A stretch of 47,448 nt of DNA from Gammaproteobacteria bacterium. GTDB taxonomy: Bacteria > Pseudomonadota > Gammaproteobacteria > SZUA-152. The position numbers and the translations under genes were made by a program. The stretch covers positions 1 through 47,448 of the forward strand of contig JAKISS010000021.1 of assembly GCA_021648485.1 (NCBI GenBank). Direction: 5' to 3'. Positions 26,310 through 34,466 of the stretch are shown here, in pieces. How positions within the stretch are numbered: position 1 is the stretch's first letter; each line of letters starts with the position of its first letter. The notes beneath the pieces were generated by a model. It was not told the DNA's origin, did no database searches, and was given only the letters and a program-made list of their open reading frames with translations.

Positions 26310-27394
26310 GGTGTCTCCCAGGTTTTGCGGGCAAAAATCAGCCCGGGTACAACAGATTTTTGCACAAAATGATACGAATGAGTTCTTGTCGCATGTTAAC
26401 AGGGCGGCGGTGGGTATGCATCTGTATTGGGCATGTATGAGAGGGATGGAGGCAAGAGGCCTGCGATATTCAATACATTCCTGCACCTGTGTCTTCGAGC
26501 TAAAAACGTGCGCAGCAAGGTTGGGAAAATGCAGAGGGCGCGAAAAATTAGATGTGCAATTTTCCATCAAATATGTCCACTTTAACGGGCGCGGATATGG
26601 CCTTTTATAGGCAGCAGAAAGGATTCACTTTTTAAGCGCGTGGTTTTGACGTGGATAAAACCATATCATTTACCTTGTTATCAGTAGCTTATAATCTAAA
26701 TCATTGCGAGTGATCGTGCTAGGCGCTTTAGGCGAGATATTGACTCGCAGGGCGAATGACAACGTTAAGCGTCATCCTTATTGTAATTGCCGAAAAGTGC
26801 CATCTTGCTATACGGGGCAAGAGTTTGTGTTGAGTGAGTGCGAGTACTTGCAGGATTTTTTAGGTAATTAGTGTGTTCCATATTTCAACTGTGGGGATGG
26901 ACCTTTGAATCTGGCGTAAACGAATGTCCTGTTTGTGGGTTGTCCATTTTTTTCTTGTCAGTTGCGATTTATTGCCGCAGTCTGATACTGCGTCGCAAAC
27001 TGATAAGATATTAATATGAAGCTCTTTATTCTGGTTGGCCTGAATATAAGACGATAATTTTTTGTTAAAATGTATTATTTAAGTAAAAATCGGGCGCTCA
27101 TTCTCAAGTTGTTTTTCGCAATTTGCACACAAAAACCTGAACGTTGTCAGCATGAATACAGTGTAGACAGAAAAGTTTATTATGTTAATAATTCCTTTAG
27201 TTTATTAATGATTGCGTTGCAAAAAAGGGTTTTTCATATTCGATATTGAAAATTAAAAAATATCAGGTTAAGCTGTTTGGCCGGGTAATTTTTGGTGATG
27301 GTATCCGGAATGTTTTTCAAATTTCAGGTTTGTTCTGCACATGCTATATTATGGGATGTGTTGATAAAATAATAAAATAAGGAGATTGGTTGTA
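26310..27394. other. Long A/T-rich intergenic region
   Basis: About 1085 bases between divergent genes. It should hold the acs promoter and that of the gene at 27395. Only a 59-codon frame at 27070-27249 (MYYLSKNRALILKLFF onward) is open for any length; it lacks a ribosome binding site and family resemblance. No repeat, RNA gene or terminator recognised. Confidence 0.5.
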
Positions 27395-27877
27395 ATGGAT
27401 GATATCGCAACAACAGAAGAAATTTGGCAAATCGGATCATTTGGGCGAGTGAAACATCAGCCAGTTGGAGACTGGGTATCCGTGTTTGATTATGCAATTC
27501 AGAAAGACCCGGACCCGGTTAACAAACCAACGATGCCTCGCTATATGTCACTTGCAAACTCACGTTACAGGTATGCCAATACCTGCGAGAAACTCAGAAT
27601 TCATTTTAGTGTCGAAGACAGTTATGAGGATGTTAACTTTTTACTCCCAAACGCCAGAAATTTACGTCGCTATCGAATATATGCCCGCTTATCTGTAAAT
27701 GGAGAGTCGCCAATGAATGTTACCACTGACTCTGTACCCCTTGGCTCACTTACTGCGGGCGATCATGTCCTGGAGTTGTCGATGACAGGTAGTTATCGTA
27801 ATGTGGTTGAGTTAAGAATTATGAGTCTGGAAGGTGTTAAAGCCGAACTTGATGCGGATGGAAATATACTTTCTTGA
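27395..27877 (+). CDS. Hypothetical protein next to an orphan glycosyltransferase
   Basis: A 160-residue soluble protein of unknown function. The ATG at 27395 lies ten bases after AAGGAG. No signal peptide or membrane segment. The sequence alternates short strands (LRIHFSVEDSYEDVNFLL, YRIYARLSVNG, HVLELSM, VVELRIMSLEGV) and would suit a beta-sandwich. It is separated by a terminator-like hairpin from the two genes that follow. The region is A/T-rich and flanked by long non-coding stretches, which suggests an accessory cassette. I do not recognise the family. Confidence 0.7.
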   Translation: MDDIATTEEIWQIGSFGRVKHQPVGDWVSVFDYAIQKDPDPVNKPTMPRYMSLANSRYRYANTCEKLRIHFSVEDSYEDVNFLLPNARNLRRYRIYARLSVNGESPMNVTTDSVPLGSLTAGDHVLELSMTGSYRNVVELRIMSLEGVKAELDADGNILS

Positions 27878-27923
27878 TCTGTTGGTAGAGTTGTCTTGAA
27901 AATAGCAGAATAACAACCGGAAA

Positions 27924-27969
27924 ATGGTGTCTTTACTTAGATAACTGTCTTCGTTAGACACCGTTTTTT
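27924..27969 (+). terminator. Rho-independent terminator candidate
   Basis: GGTGTCT (27926-27932) pairs with AGACACC (27956-27962) across a 23-base loop that can itself fold (TAAC/GTTA), and a run of six T residues follows at 27964-27969. It lies 50 bases after the stop of the hypothetical gene. Confidence 0.65.
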
Positions 27970-28044
27970 CGAGACGAGCTTCGGTGTAATACCTAATATT
28001 TAGCGGTTCACAAAAAATGTTACCACAGCCAGAGTAATACAAGT

Positions 28045-28425
28045 ATGACCAAAGAGGCGGGAACGGCAATGCTCAATAAAATGCTTGAAGACCGAATCTT
28101 GGATATTAAAACAACTTTGCGTCTGTACGAGTTGGATGAGGTAATGAATCGTTTGCGAAAAAATGTTGAGGATGAAGAAATATCATCGGATCTATACAGC
28201 TATCTGAAATATGTGGCCCAGAATCAACTACAGGTAATTTTACATTTTAAAATATTACCCGATACGGGATATTTACTAGAAAATGTAAAAAAAAGGACTG
28301 GAAAAACAGTGACAAAAATTGATCGGGCTGAAATCACGCTGGATGAGCTTGAAGTTATTGATTGTGAGGTAATGAAAATTAATTTGGTTCAATTGGAATT
28401 ACTGGCCGGGAAAAAACGATTTTAA
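28045..28425 (+). CDS. Hypothetical protein upstream of glycosyltransferase
   Basis: A 126-residue cytoplasmic protein. The first two thirds are helical (MLEDRILDIKTTLRLYELDE then VMNRLRKNVEDEEISSDLY), and the last third is strand-rich and acidic (DRAEITLDELEVIDCEV). A second possible start is the ATG at 28069. It ends nine bases before the glycosyltransferase gene and is probably co-transcribed with it. It may serve as a partner or substrate of that enzyme, but this rests only on position. Family not recognised. Confidence 0.65.
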   Translation: MTKEAGTAMLNKMLEDRILDIKTTLRLYELDEVMNRLRKNVEDEEISSDLYSYLKYVAQNQLQVILHFKILPDTGYLLENVKKRTGKTVTKIDRAEITLDELEVIDCEVMKINLVQLELLAGKKRF

Positions 28426-28434
28426 TCGTGCCAT

Positions 28435-29652
28435 ATGGCAACTATCTTAATCACCAACTATGGGACGACGGGTGACCAGGTACCTTTTATTTCCTTAGGC
28501 CGAGCCCTGCGAAAACGGGGGCATCGTATTTGTATGGCTGTTTCTGAATATATGTATTCCCGGGTTATCGCGGCGGGTCTCGAAGCTATCCCTATTGGTC
28601 ATCTGGATGTAAACCCAAAGCGTGTGCAGGATTCAGCCATATTATGGGATCATTGGTCAACGGATCATAAAAAACTGAAATCACAGGCCGAAAACCCCGG
28701 CCAACCCTGGTACAATTTTGATCAATGTATTTCTGGTTTGCTTGAATTCTGTGGAGATGCCGAATTAATTATATGCGGGCCTCAGCAGGAAGTATGTGCC
28801 GCTGTTGTTGCTGAAAAGCTGGGGGTTCCACTTGTCCCGGTCATTTTGACACCAGCCTTATTGTATCAGCCAAACAATTGGTGGCGGCTGGCATACTTGA
28901 GTCGTGAACATAGAGTGAAAAGCGATGCCTATCTCCAGGCAAGACGGAGAATTGGGCTTGAAAACTGGAAGGCTCATTGGAATTACAAACGACTAATATT
29001 TTGTGCAAGCCCCACATTATATCCATTCCCTCCTCACTGTGATTTGAATCATCAGACCGGATTCCTGTTTGAGAATGACTGTGAACAGTTAGATTGGGAG
29101 CCATCAGAAAAACTGAAAAATTTTTTCTCAGTAGACCCCAAACCGCTTGTCCTGTCATTTAGCAGCCAACCTGTTAATAATATTCAGCCTTTTTTGGATG
29201 CTTATATTCGTGCTGCCACTAAACTCAACTGCCGCATATTGATTCAAGGGAGTTGGCCTCAACTTAACGAATACGATATTCCTGATGATATAAATCATGA
29301 AAATGTCATGCTGTTGAGTTTTTCCCCCCAGGACTGGATTTTCTCTCAGGCATCCGCACTCATTACTCATGGTGGTATAGGAACCATTGCCAGAGCATTA
29401 CGGAATGGTTGCCCTCTGCTGTTGGAACCTCATACTACTGAACAATGTTTTAATGCACGCAGCGTGCTGTCTTGGAATGCGGGCGCAGCCATACACCCTA
29501 AAATGATATCAGCCGATAGTATTGCGCGCATTTTGGAGAAAAAGACGTTAACCAGACGGTACAAAGAAACAGCTGAATCTATTCAACAGCAGATAAAAAA
29601 AGAAAATGGTATAACCGATGCCTGTAATTTAATTGAAAGCTGGTTGCCGTGA
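28435..29652 (+). CDS. GT1-family (UGT/MGT-like, GT-B fold) glycosyltransferase
   Basis: A 405-residue cytosolic glycosyltransferase. The N-terminal half starts ILITNYGTTGDQVPFISLGRALRKRGH, the typical acceptor-side Rossmann domain of the macrolide/glycopeptide glycosyltransferase group. The C-terminal donor domain has SFSPQDWIFSQASALITHGG followed by GTIARALRNGCPLLLEP, the nucleotide-sugar binding signature with its HGG. Relatives glycosylate natural products, sterols or lipids. No acceptor-synthesis genes are nearby, so the substrate is unknown. The start has no clear ribosome binding site but lies nine bases after the upstream stop, which suggests coupling. Confidence 0.88.
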   Translation: MATILITNYGTTGDQVPFISLGRALRKRGHRICMAVSEYMYSRVIAAGLEAIPIGHLDVNPKRVQDSAILWDHWSTDHKKLKSQAENPGQPWYNFDQCISGLLEFCGDAELIICGPQQEVCAAVVAEKLGVPLVPVILTPALLYQPNNWWRLAYLSREHRVKSDAYLQARRRIGLENWKAHWNYKRLIFCASPTLYPFPPHCDLNHQTGFLFENDCEQLDWEPSEKLKNFFSVDPKPLVLSFSSQPVNNIQPFLDAYIRAATKLNCRILIQGSWPQLNEYDIPDDINHENVMLLSFSPQDWIFSQASALITHGGIGTIARALRNGCPLLLEPHTTEQCFNARSVLSWNAGAAIHPKMISADSIARILEKKTLTRRYKETAESIQQQIKKENGITDACNLIESWLP

Positions 29653-29719
29653 TGCTAAGGGAGCGGACACAGTAATAACTGTCCAGTGGCTCTCGTTGTT
29701 GTGGCACGCGGCACAGGTT

Positions 29720-29898
29720 AGGAATGGAAATTAAATAACTTATACAATTAGCATTTCTACTTCAGCCCGTCTTTGCCGGTTCTTCAATCACAAAAGCTCG
29801 AAATAGAACAACTATTCCTGCACTTTTGCTCAATCAGAGCGAACAAATACGGATCAAATCAAAGCGCCACTTATATAACGTATTTAATTTCCATTCCT
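29720..29898. repeat. Small element with 18-bp perfect terminal inverted repeats
   Basis: AGGAATGGAAATTAAATA at 29720-29737 is exactly inverted as TATTTAATTTCCATTCCT at 29881-29898, enclosing 143 non-coding bases. It may be a MITE-like remnant. No open frame is encoded. The rest of the 29653-30159 intergenic stretch shows nothing recognisable. Confidence 0.6.
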
Positions 29899-30159
29899 TA
29901 CTGACACGGGGCAGGGGTTGATGACGGATGATGGGTCAATACAACTGGTTAGCGATATGTAATCCTGAATATGAGCGATGGCTTGGTAATATCCATATTT
30001 CTCATGGGCGAAAAAAGGGGTATTGGAACCCGAATAAAGGCAGGCCGGAATTCGGGGGTTAATTTTAGTATTTATGAAATATGAGAAACTTCATGAGTTC
30101 AGATTACGTTGAAGGGGAAGGGGGGAATATTATCGACGATATTACCCAGGAGATAAGGC

Positions 30160-31167
30160 ATGGCCGAAGATATCAAGTCCATTGGGAAAGTACTTCAGCG
30201 TGTTTGTAATGATCTGTTAAAAAAACAAAATGTAGTGGCCACCGGCATCGGTTATAAAATCAGTGCTGGAGAGAGAAGTCTGAATCTTTCAATCATCTGC
30301 TCGGTTGAGAAAAAACTGCCCGGAGCACAGCTCAACAGTAAAGACCTTATTCCGAAAAAAATTGACGGAATTACAACGGACGTTGTTGAAACCGGTCGCA
30401 TACGGGCGCTTAATGCGCATACCCAGCGCCATCGACCGGCACCCGGCGGAGTCAGTATCGCTCACCGTGATGTTACGGCTGGCACACTCGGTTGTATGGT
30501 GAAAAAAAACGGTCAACAGGTGATTCTTTCAAATAATCATGTGCTGGCTAACAGCAATGCTGCCGGGATTGGTGATGCTATTCTGCAACCTGGCCCGGCT
30601 GATGGTGGTAAATTTCCGGATGACCATATTGCGAACCTGCTTGAGTTTGTTCCCATCAACCTGAGTGGCGGTATTGGTTTACCCAGTGACTGTCCAATTG
30701 GCAACGGTTTCGCCGCGATACTGAATGTGCTTGCGGCCTCCACAGGGAGTCGCACCCGTCTGCAAGCGGTGAGGATTCAGGTCGAAGATAATCTGGTGGA
30801 TGCCGCCATTGCCAAACCGTTTGATGACAATGATATCTCCGCTGACATTCTTGATATCGGTGCTATTGCCGGGACGACACCAGGGGTATTGAGTATGGCG
30901 ATCCAAAAAAGCGGTCGCACTACGGAATACACTACGGGGACTATCGAACAAGTGGATGTCACCGTCAATGTGCAGTATGGCGGGGGACAGGTTGGCCGGT
31001 TTACTGATCAAATTATGGCTGGGCCCATGAGCCAGGGAGGTGACAGTGGTTCGGCGGTGCTGGACAATGACAATAATCTGGTGGGATTGCTGTTCGCCGG
31101 GAGTGATGCAACAACGATTATCAATCGTATGGAAAATGTTTTTTCTGCCCTGGACCTGAGTCTTTGA
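30160..31167 (+). CDS. Trypsin-like serine peptidase with N-terminal pre-domain
   Basis: A 335-residue protein with a chymotrypsin-type catalytic region. LSNNHVLANS gives His at about 127, VDAAIAKP gives Asp at about 214, and QGGDSGSAVLD gives the nucleophile Ser at about 296. No signal peptide, so cytoplasmic or secreted by another route. The first 80 residues form a separate domain (NVVATGIGYKISAGERSLNL then CSVEKKLP). A similar pattern (VVSMGIGLYEGETVIRIGL) makes up the small protein encoded directly downstream. AGGAG precedes the ATG. The downstream gene overlaps by 4 bases. The peptidase target is unknown. Confidence 0.8.
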   Translation: MAEDIKSIGKVLQRVCNDLLKKQNVVATGIGYKISAGERSLNLSIICSVEKKLPGAQLNSKDLIPKKIDGITTDVVETGRIRALNAHTQRHRPAPGGVSIAHRDVTAGTLGCMVKKNGQQVILSNNHVLANSNAAGIGDAILQPGPADGGKFPDDHIANLLEFVPINLSGGIGLPSDCPIGNGFAAILNVLAASTGSRTRLQAVRIQVEDNLVDAAIAKPFDDNDISADILDIGAIAGTTPGVLSMAIQKSGRTTEYTTGTIEQVDVTVNVQYGGGQVGRFTDQIMAGPMSQGGDSGSAVLDNDNNLVGLLFAGSDATTIINRMENVFSALDLSL

Positions 31168-31445
31168 AGCAGGTTGGCTTTTTTCTGTTATTGTTTTTTG
31201 CCGTTACGTTGACTATTGCGGAAACCAATATGCAAATGACCATTCAGCAGGTAAAGGAAAAATACCAGACAGAATTAATGGCTCTGCCGGGTGTGGTTTC
31301 GATGGGTATCGGTCTGTATGAAGGAGAAACGGTCATCAGGATTGGTTTGGATGGCAGGCATCCGGATACTGAAAAAGCATTGCCAAAAGCGCTGGAGGGG
31401 TACAGGGTCGTCAGTCAGGATACAGGCACCATCAAAGCAAAATAA
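31164..31445 (+). CDS. Small exported protein resembling the pre-domain of the adjacent peptidase
   Basis: A 93-residue protein starting at a TTG that overlaps the peptidase stop (TTGA), so translation is probably coupled. A signal peptide (FFLLLFFAVTLTIA) precedes a single small domain: KYQTELMALPGVVSMGIGLY, then EGETVIRIGLDGRHPDTEKA and a C-terminal strand. The order of a VVxxGIG strand, a charged second strand and a helix with K-A-L-P resembles the N-terminal 80 residues of the peptidase. It could act as a detached propeptide or inhibitor, which is inference. Confidence 0.7.
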   Translation: MKQVGFFLLLFFAVTLTIAETNMQMTIQQVKEKYQTELMALPGVVSMGIGLYEGETVIRIGLDGRHPDTEKALPKALEGYRVVSQDTGTIKAK

Positions 31446-31553
31446 GAAGCGTGCCGGGGAGTACACAACCCGGTGTGCTGTTGTCTGTGCATGCGTTGTT
31501 CTGGAAGCAGTGAATCCCCATCGCTTCAAACAAGTCGTTTCAAACAAAGAGAA

Positions 31554-31640
31554 TGGTACCGAGGGCCGGAATCGAACCGGCACTCCCGTGAAGGAACCGG
31601 ATTTTGAATCCGGCGCGTCTACCAGTTCCGCCACCCCGGC
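31554..31640 (-). tRNA. tRNA-Leu (anticodon CAA)
   Basis: On the minus strand the sequence begins GCCGGGGTGGCGGAACTGG, has the D-loop TGGTAGACGC, an anticodon arm CCGGA-TTCAAAA-TCCGG with anticodon CAA, a long variable arm as expected for leucine, the T arm GCCGGTTCGATTCCGGC, and an encoded CCA end. The acceptor stem is complete, with a G1-U72 wobble and A73. It overlaps no gene and lies opposite to queA. Confidence 0.95.
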
Positions 31641-31744
31641 ATTCTCACTTGTTGAGACGGCGCAATGATATGCGTTTAGCGCGCCACAGGCAAGTTGCAG
31701 GTGGGGGAGATTTTGTACGGGGTAGTTTGCTACACTCCCGCGCC

Positions 31745-32770
31745 ATGCGCCGTTGTGATTTTCATTTTGACCTGCCCCCTGACTTGATCGCCCAGCATCC
31801 ACTCGCAGAGCGGACGGCCAGCCGTTTGCTGGTGCTGCGGGATAACGTGGTTGAGGATGCCTTGTTTGCACAAATTGGCGCGCTGTTGCAGCCGGGTGAT
31901 TTGCTGGTAATGAATAATACCCGGGTGATTCCGGCGCGTCTGCTGGGTCAGAAAGATACGGGTGGCAAAGTAGAGGTGCTGGTGGAGCGGGTGCTGGATG
32001 AGCACCGTGTATTGGCCCATGTGCGGGCCAGCAAATCCCCAAAACCTGGCAGCAGCTTATTGCTGGAAGGCGAGGTGCGGGCCACGGTAACGGGACGTGA
32101 GGATGCACTTTTTTGCCTGAGTTTTGCAGGTACGGAATCGGTGGTGACGCTACTGGAGCGTCATGGCCATATGCCATTGCCGCCGTACATCGAGCGCGCC
32201 GATGAATCCGAGGACCGTGAGCGTTATCAAACGGTATTTGCCCAGCGACAGGGAGCGGTTGCGGCACCGACAGCGGGGTTGCACTTCAACCAGAATTTGC
32301 TGGATGAGCTGGCGAAGCAGGGCGTTGAATCGACGTTTATCACATTGCATGTAGGAGCCGGTACGTTTCAGCCTGTGCGTGTGGATAATATTGCCGAACA
32401 TCACATGCATAAAGAAACTATTGAGGTGTCAGCGGACACGGTGGCCGCAGTGCAACAAACACAGGCCCGTGGTGGCCGTGTGGTGGCGGTGGGTACAACC
32501 AGCGTGCGCGCATTGGAAAGCGCGGCCCGTGGAGGAGAACTGGTCCCTTTTCAGGGGGATACGGATATTTTTATCACTCCCGGTTATACATTTCGTGTGG
32601 TGGATGCCCTGATCACCAATTTTCATTTGCCGGAATCCACGTTATTAATGCTGGTGAGTGCCTTTGCCGGTTTTGAGGAAATAAAAACAGCCTACGCACA
32701 TGCCATTGCACAACGGTATCGTTTTTTCAGTTACGGTGATGCGATGTTTTTGCACCGGAAAAATACCTGA
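31745..32770 (+). CDS. queA: S-adenosylmethionine:tRNA ribosyltransferase-isomerase
   Basis: Transfers and rearranges the ribosyl group of SAM onto preQ1-tRNA to make epoxyqueuosine, in the cytoplasm. The ATG at 31745 gives 341 residues. [70 protein letters not shown] and [11 protein letters not shown] are all diagnostic. The open frame extends upstream into the tRNA and should be ignored. No clear ribosome binding site is present. The usual partner tgt is not downstream; an RpfE-like gene follows after 5 bases instead. Confidence 0.97.
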   Translation: MRRCDFHFDLPPDLIAQHPLAERTASRLLVLRDNVVEDALFAQIGALLQPGDLLVMNNTRVIPARLLGQKDTGGKVEVLVERVLDEHRVLAHVRASKSPKPGSSLLLEGEVRATVTGREDALFCLSFAGTESVVTLLERHGHMPLPPYIERADESEDRERYQTVFAQRQGAVAAPTAGLHFNQNLLDELAKQGVESTFITLHVGAGTFQPVRVDNIAEHHMHKETIEVSADTVAAVQQTQARGGRVVAVGTTSVRALESAARGGELVPFQGDTDIFITPGYTFRVVDALITNFHLPESTLLMLVSAFAGFEEIKTAYAHAIAQRYRFFSYGDAMFLHRKNT

Positions 32771-32775
32771 ACCCC

Positions 32776-33861
32776 ATGGCTCATGAGCAAAACACATCAG
32801 GACGGCGTTGCACGTTAGTGTTGCCGGGCTTGCTGGATTTGCCACCTGCCGAGCGTGAATCCGTGTTTGCTCAGGTGGGGCGTTTGCCTGAGCTGGAGTG
32901 TTTCTTTTCTCGCGCGCAAAAGCACCGTTTTTCAGGTGCCAGTTTTGAGGCAGTGCTGTTTGCGCTTTTTGACGTTCGTATACCAACGGATGTTGATTTG
33001 CCTGTGGCAGCTGTCGGTTATATGGGTGACACCGGACAGTCAGCAACGGGTTGGTGCTTGCGGGCTGATCCGGTGCAGTTGATTCCGGACCGTGATCATC
33101 TGGTGCTGATGGGGCCGGAAAGTCTGTCCTTGTCTCAGGCGGAGGCTGATTTATTAGTGGCTGACCTGAATGCACAATTTGCGCAGGATGGTTGGCATAT
33201 TGAAGCAGCTACCCCCACACGCTGGTATTTACATCAGTCTGATACACCGAGGTTGCGTACTTACGATTTAACGCAAGTGCGCGGTCGGGCCATTGGTGAA
33301 TACTTGCCCGGTGGCGCGGATGGCAAACAATGGCATCGTCTGATGAACGAAGTGCAAATGGTTTTGCATATCAGTGCAGTGAATCAGAGGAGACAAACCG
33401 CTGGGCAGCCGCCAGTGAGCAGTTTGTGGTTTTGGGGTGGGGGCGAAACGCCAGCGATACCATCCGGTAATACGGATAGCCAATGGAGTCAGGTGTGGAG
33501 CAATGAACCTGTGAGTCAGGGGTTGGTTGCACTTTCAAATATAGCAAATACAGCACGTAAGGGGTTGCCAGAAAATGCAGCAACGTGGTTAAGTGCGGCC
33601 CATTCACCTGGCAAGCATTTACTGGTGCTGGATGATTTATTACGTTGTTGGCAAAATGGAGAAATGGAGGGCTGGGTGCAATGGGTGCGAGCATTCAATC
33701 GTGAATGGATGCTTCCTTTGTTGAACGCATTACGTCGAAACGAGATTGACGAACTTAGCCTTTACGCCTGCAATGGTAATCAATTTACCTTATCGCGTAC
33801 TGGGTTAAGGCGTTGGTGGCGTCGAAAAAAAGCACTCTCGGTTATTGCTGCACGAGTATAA
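32776..33861 (+). CDS. RpfE-like protein (COG4255 type), function unknown
   Basis: A 361-residue cytoplasmic protein. The strongly conserved segment WHRLMNEVQMVLH then ISAVNQRRQTAGQPPVSSLW and FWGGGE is the signature I associate with the Xanthomonas RpfE family. Members are sometimes annotated as phosphoglycerate-mutase-like. The N-terminal half (VLPGLLDLPPAERESVFAQ, then VDLPVAAVGYMGD) and the C-terminal half (LLVLDDLLRCWQNGEMEGW) also fit. No biochemical role is established that I know of. It starts 5 bases after queA, so the two are likely one transcript. Confidence 0.8.
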   Translation: MAHEQNTSGRRCTLVLPGLLDLPPAERESVFAQVGRLPELECFFSRAQKHRFSGASFEAVLFALFDVRIPTDVDLPVAAVGYMGDTGQSATGWCLRADPVQLIPDRDHLVLMGPESLSLSQAEADLLVADLNAQFAQDGWHIEAATPTRWYLHQSDTPRLRTYDLTQVRGRAIGEYLPGGADGKQWHRLMNEVQMVLHISAVNQRRQTAGQPPVSSLWFWGGGETPAIPSGNTDSQWSQVWSNEPVSQGLVALSNIANTARKGLPENAATWLSAAHSPGKHLLVLDDLLRCWQNGEMEGWVQWVRAFNREWMLPLLNALRRNEIDELSLYACNGNQFTLSRTGLRRWWRRKKALSVIAARV

Positions 33862-34466
33862 AAGGTTGCAATTATACGGTTGGCATTTTTTTAGTGGCAG
33901 TAGTGGTGAAATGTGGAATACCACTGATTTACGAGGTGTCTACAGTTTTGTTGTTCCTAACTATTGGCGGGAAATCACATCACTGGATATAGAGTGCAAA
34001 TTGCAAATTGCAAAAAAGTATTAGTTGGCAAAGACTTAAATAAAAAACTAAAGAATAGGAATGTGTATTCGTCGTTATATTCTGTTATGCTGACCTCAGG
34101 GGAGTGTTATCGATTTCAGAGTTTTGGGAAAGTGAGTAATATTTGCGTAAGTCTCATGGTGTGTCGTCATCGAAGCTTGCGAATGATTACTGGTTTCATA
34201 TAAAAGCTATTTTATAGAACTATATAAAGCGTATGCAGGTGAATAGAATTAACCTTTAACTGTGTTATTTCTGTTTCTTCTTAATGACCGCTCAGGGGTA
34301 TATGCCCTGTAGTTTTCCGTATAAAAAATCAAACCCGATGATTTCCGAACATTTCTTCTTGTTGATGTTTCATCAGCTTGCCGTGTAGGTGTTTGAGCTG
34401 ATGAATGTAATACCCCGCTTCACGTCGAGTGCGGCGAGACAGCTTGCTGCGGGGTGAATTATTTGA
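33862..34466. other. Intergenic leader region before the exopolysaccharide operon
   Basis: About 605 bases. The first 400 show no convincing gene: a 79-codon frame at 33964-34203 lacks a ribosome binding site and family resemblance. The last 100 bases contain two hairpins listed separately. The operon promoter should be in this stretch, but no clear hexamers were identified. Confidence 0.5.
34369..34456 (+). promoter_or_regulatory. Leader hairpins, the second able to mask the operon's ribosome binding site
   Basis: Hairpin 1: TTCATCAGCT (34369-34378) pairs perfectly with AGCTGATGAA (34396-34405). Hairpin 2: ACCCCGC (34412-34418) pairs perfectly with GCGGGGT (34449-34455), which contains the GGGGTG ribosome binding site of the BcsB-like gene (ATG at 34467). 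Such pairing would block initiation and permit translational control. It could instead be a dispersed palindrome by origin. Confidence 0.5.

Noticed and set aside
27070-27249. 59-codon frame beginning MYYLSKNRALILKLFF
   Set aside because: No ribosome binding site, no recognisable family, and placed in A/T-rich sequence where such frames arise by chance.
31275-32267. Long minus-strand open frame of 330 codons
   Set aside because: It runs antisense through the small exported protein gene, across the tRNA and into queA, is proline- and histidine-rich, and resembles no family. It is a shadow of queA.
33964-34203. 79-codon frame in the region before the exopolysaccharide operon
   Set aside because: No ribosome binding site, no family resemblance and unusual composition. 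Treated as non-coding.
33862-34466. c-di-GMP riboswitch before the exopolysaccharide operon
   Set aside because: The MshEN synthase made a GEMM-type riboswitch worth looking for, but I could not recognise its conserved core in this leader.
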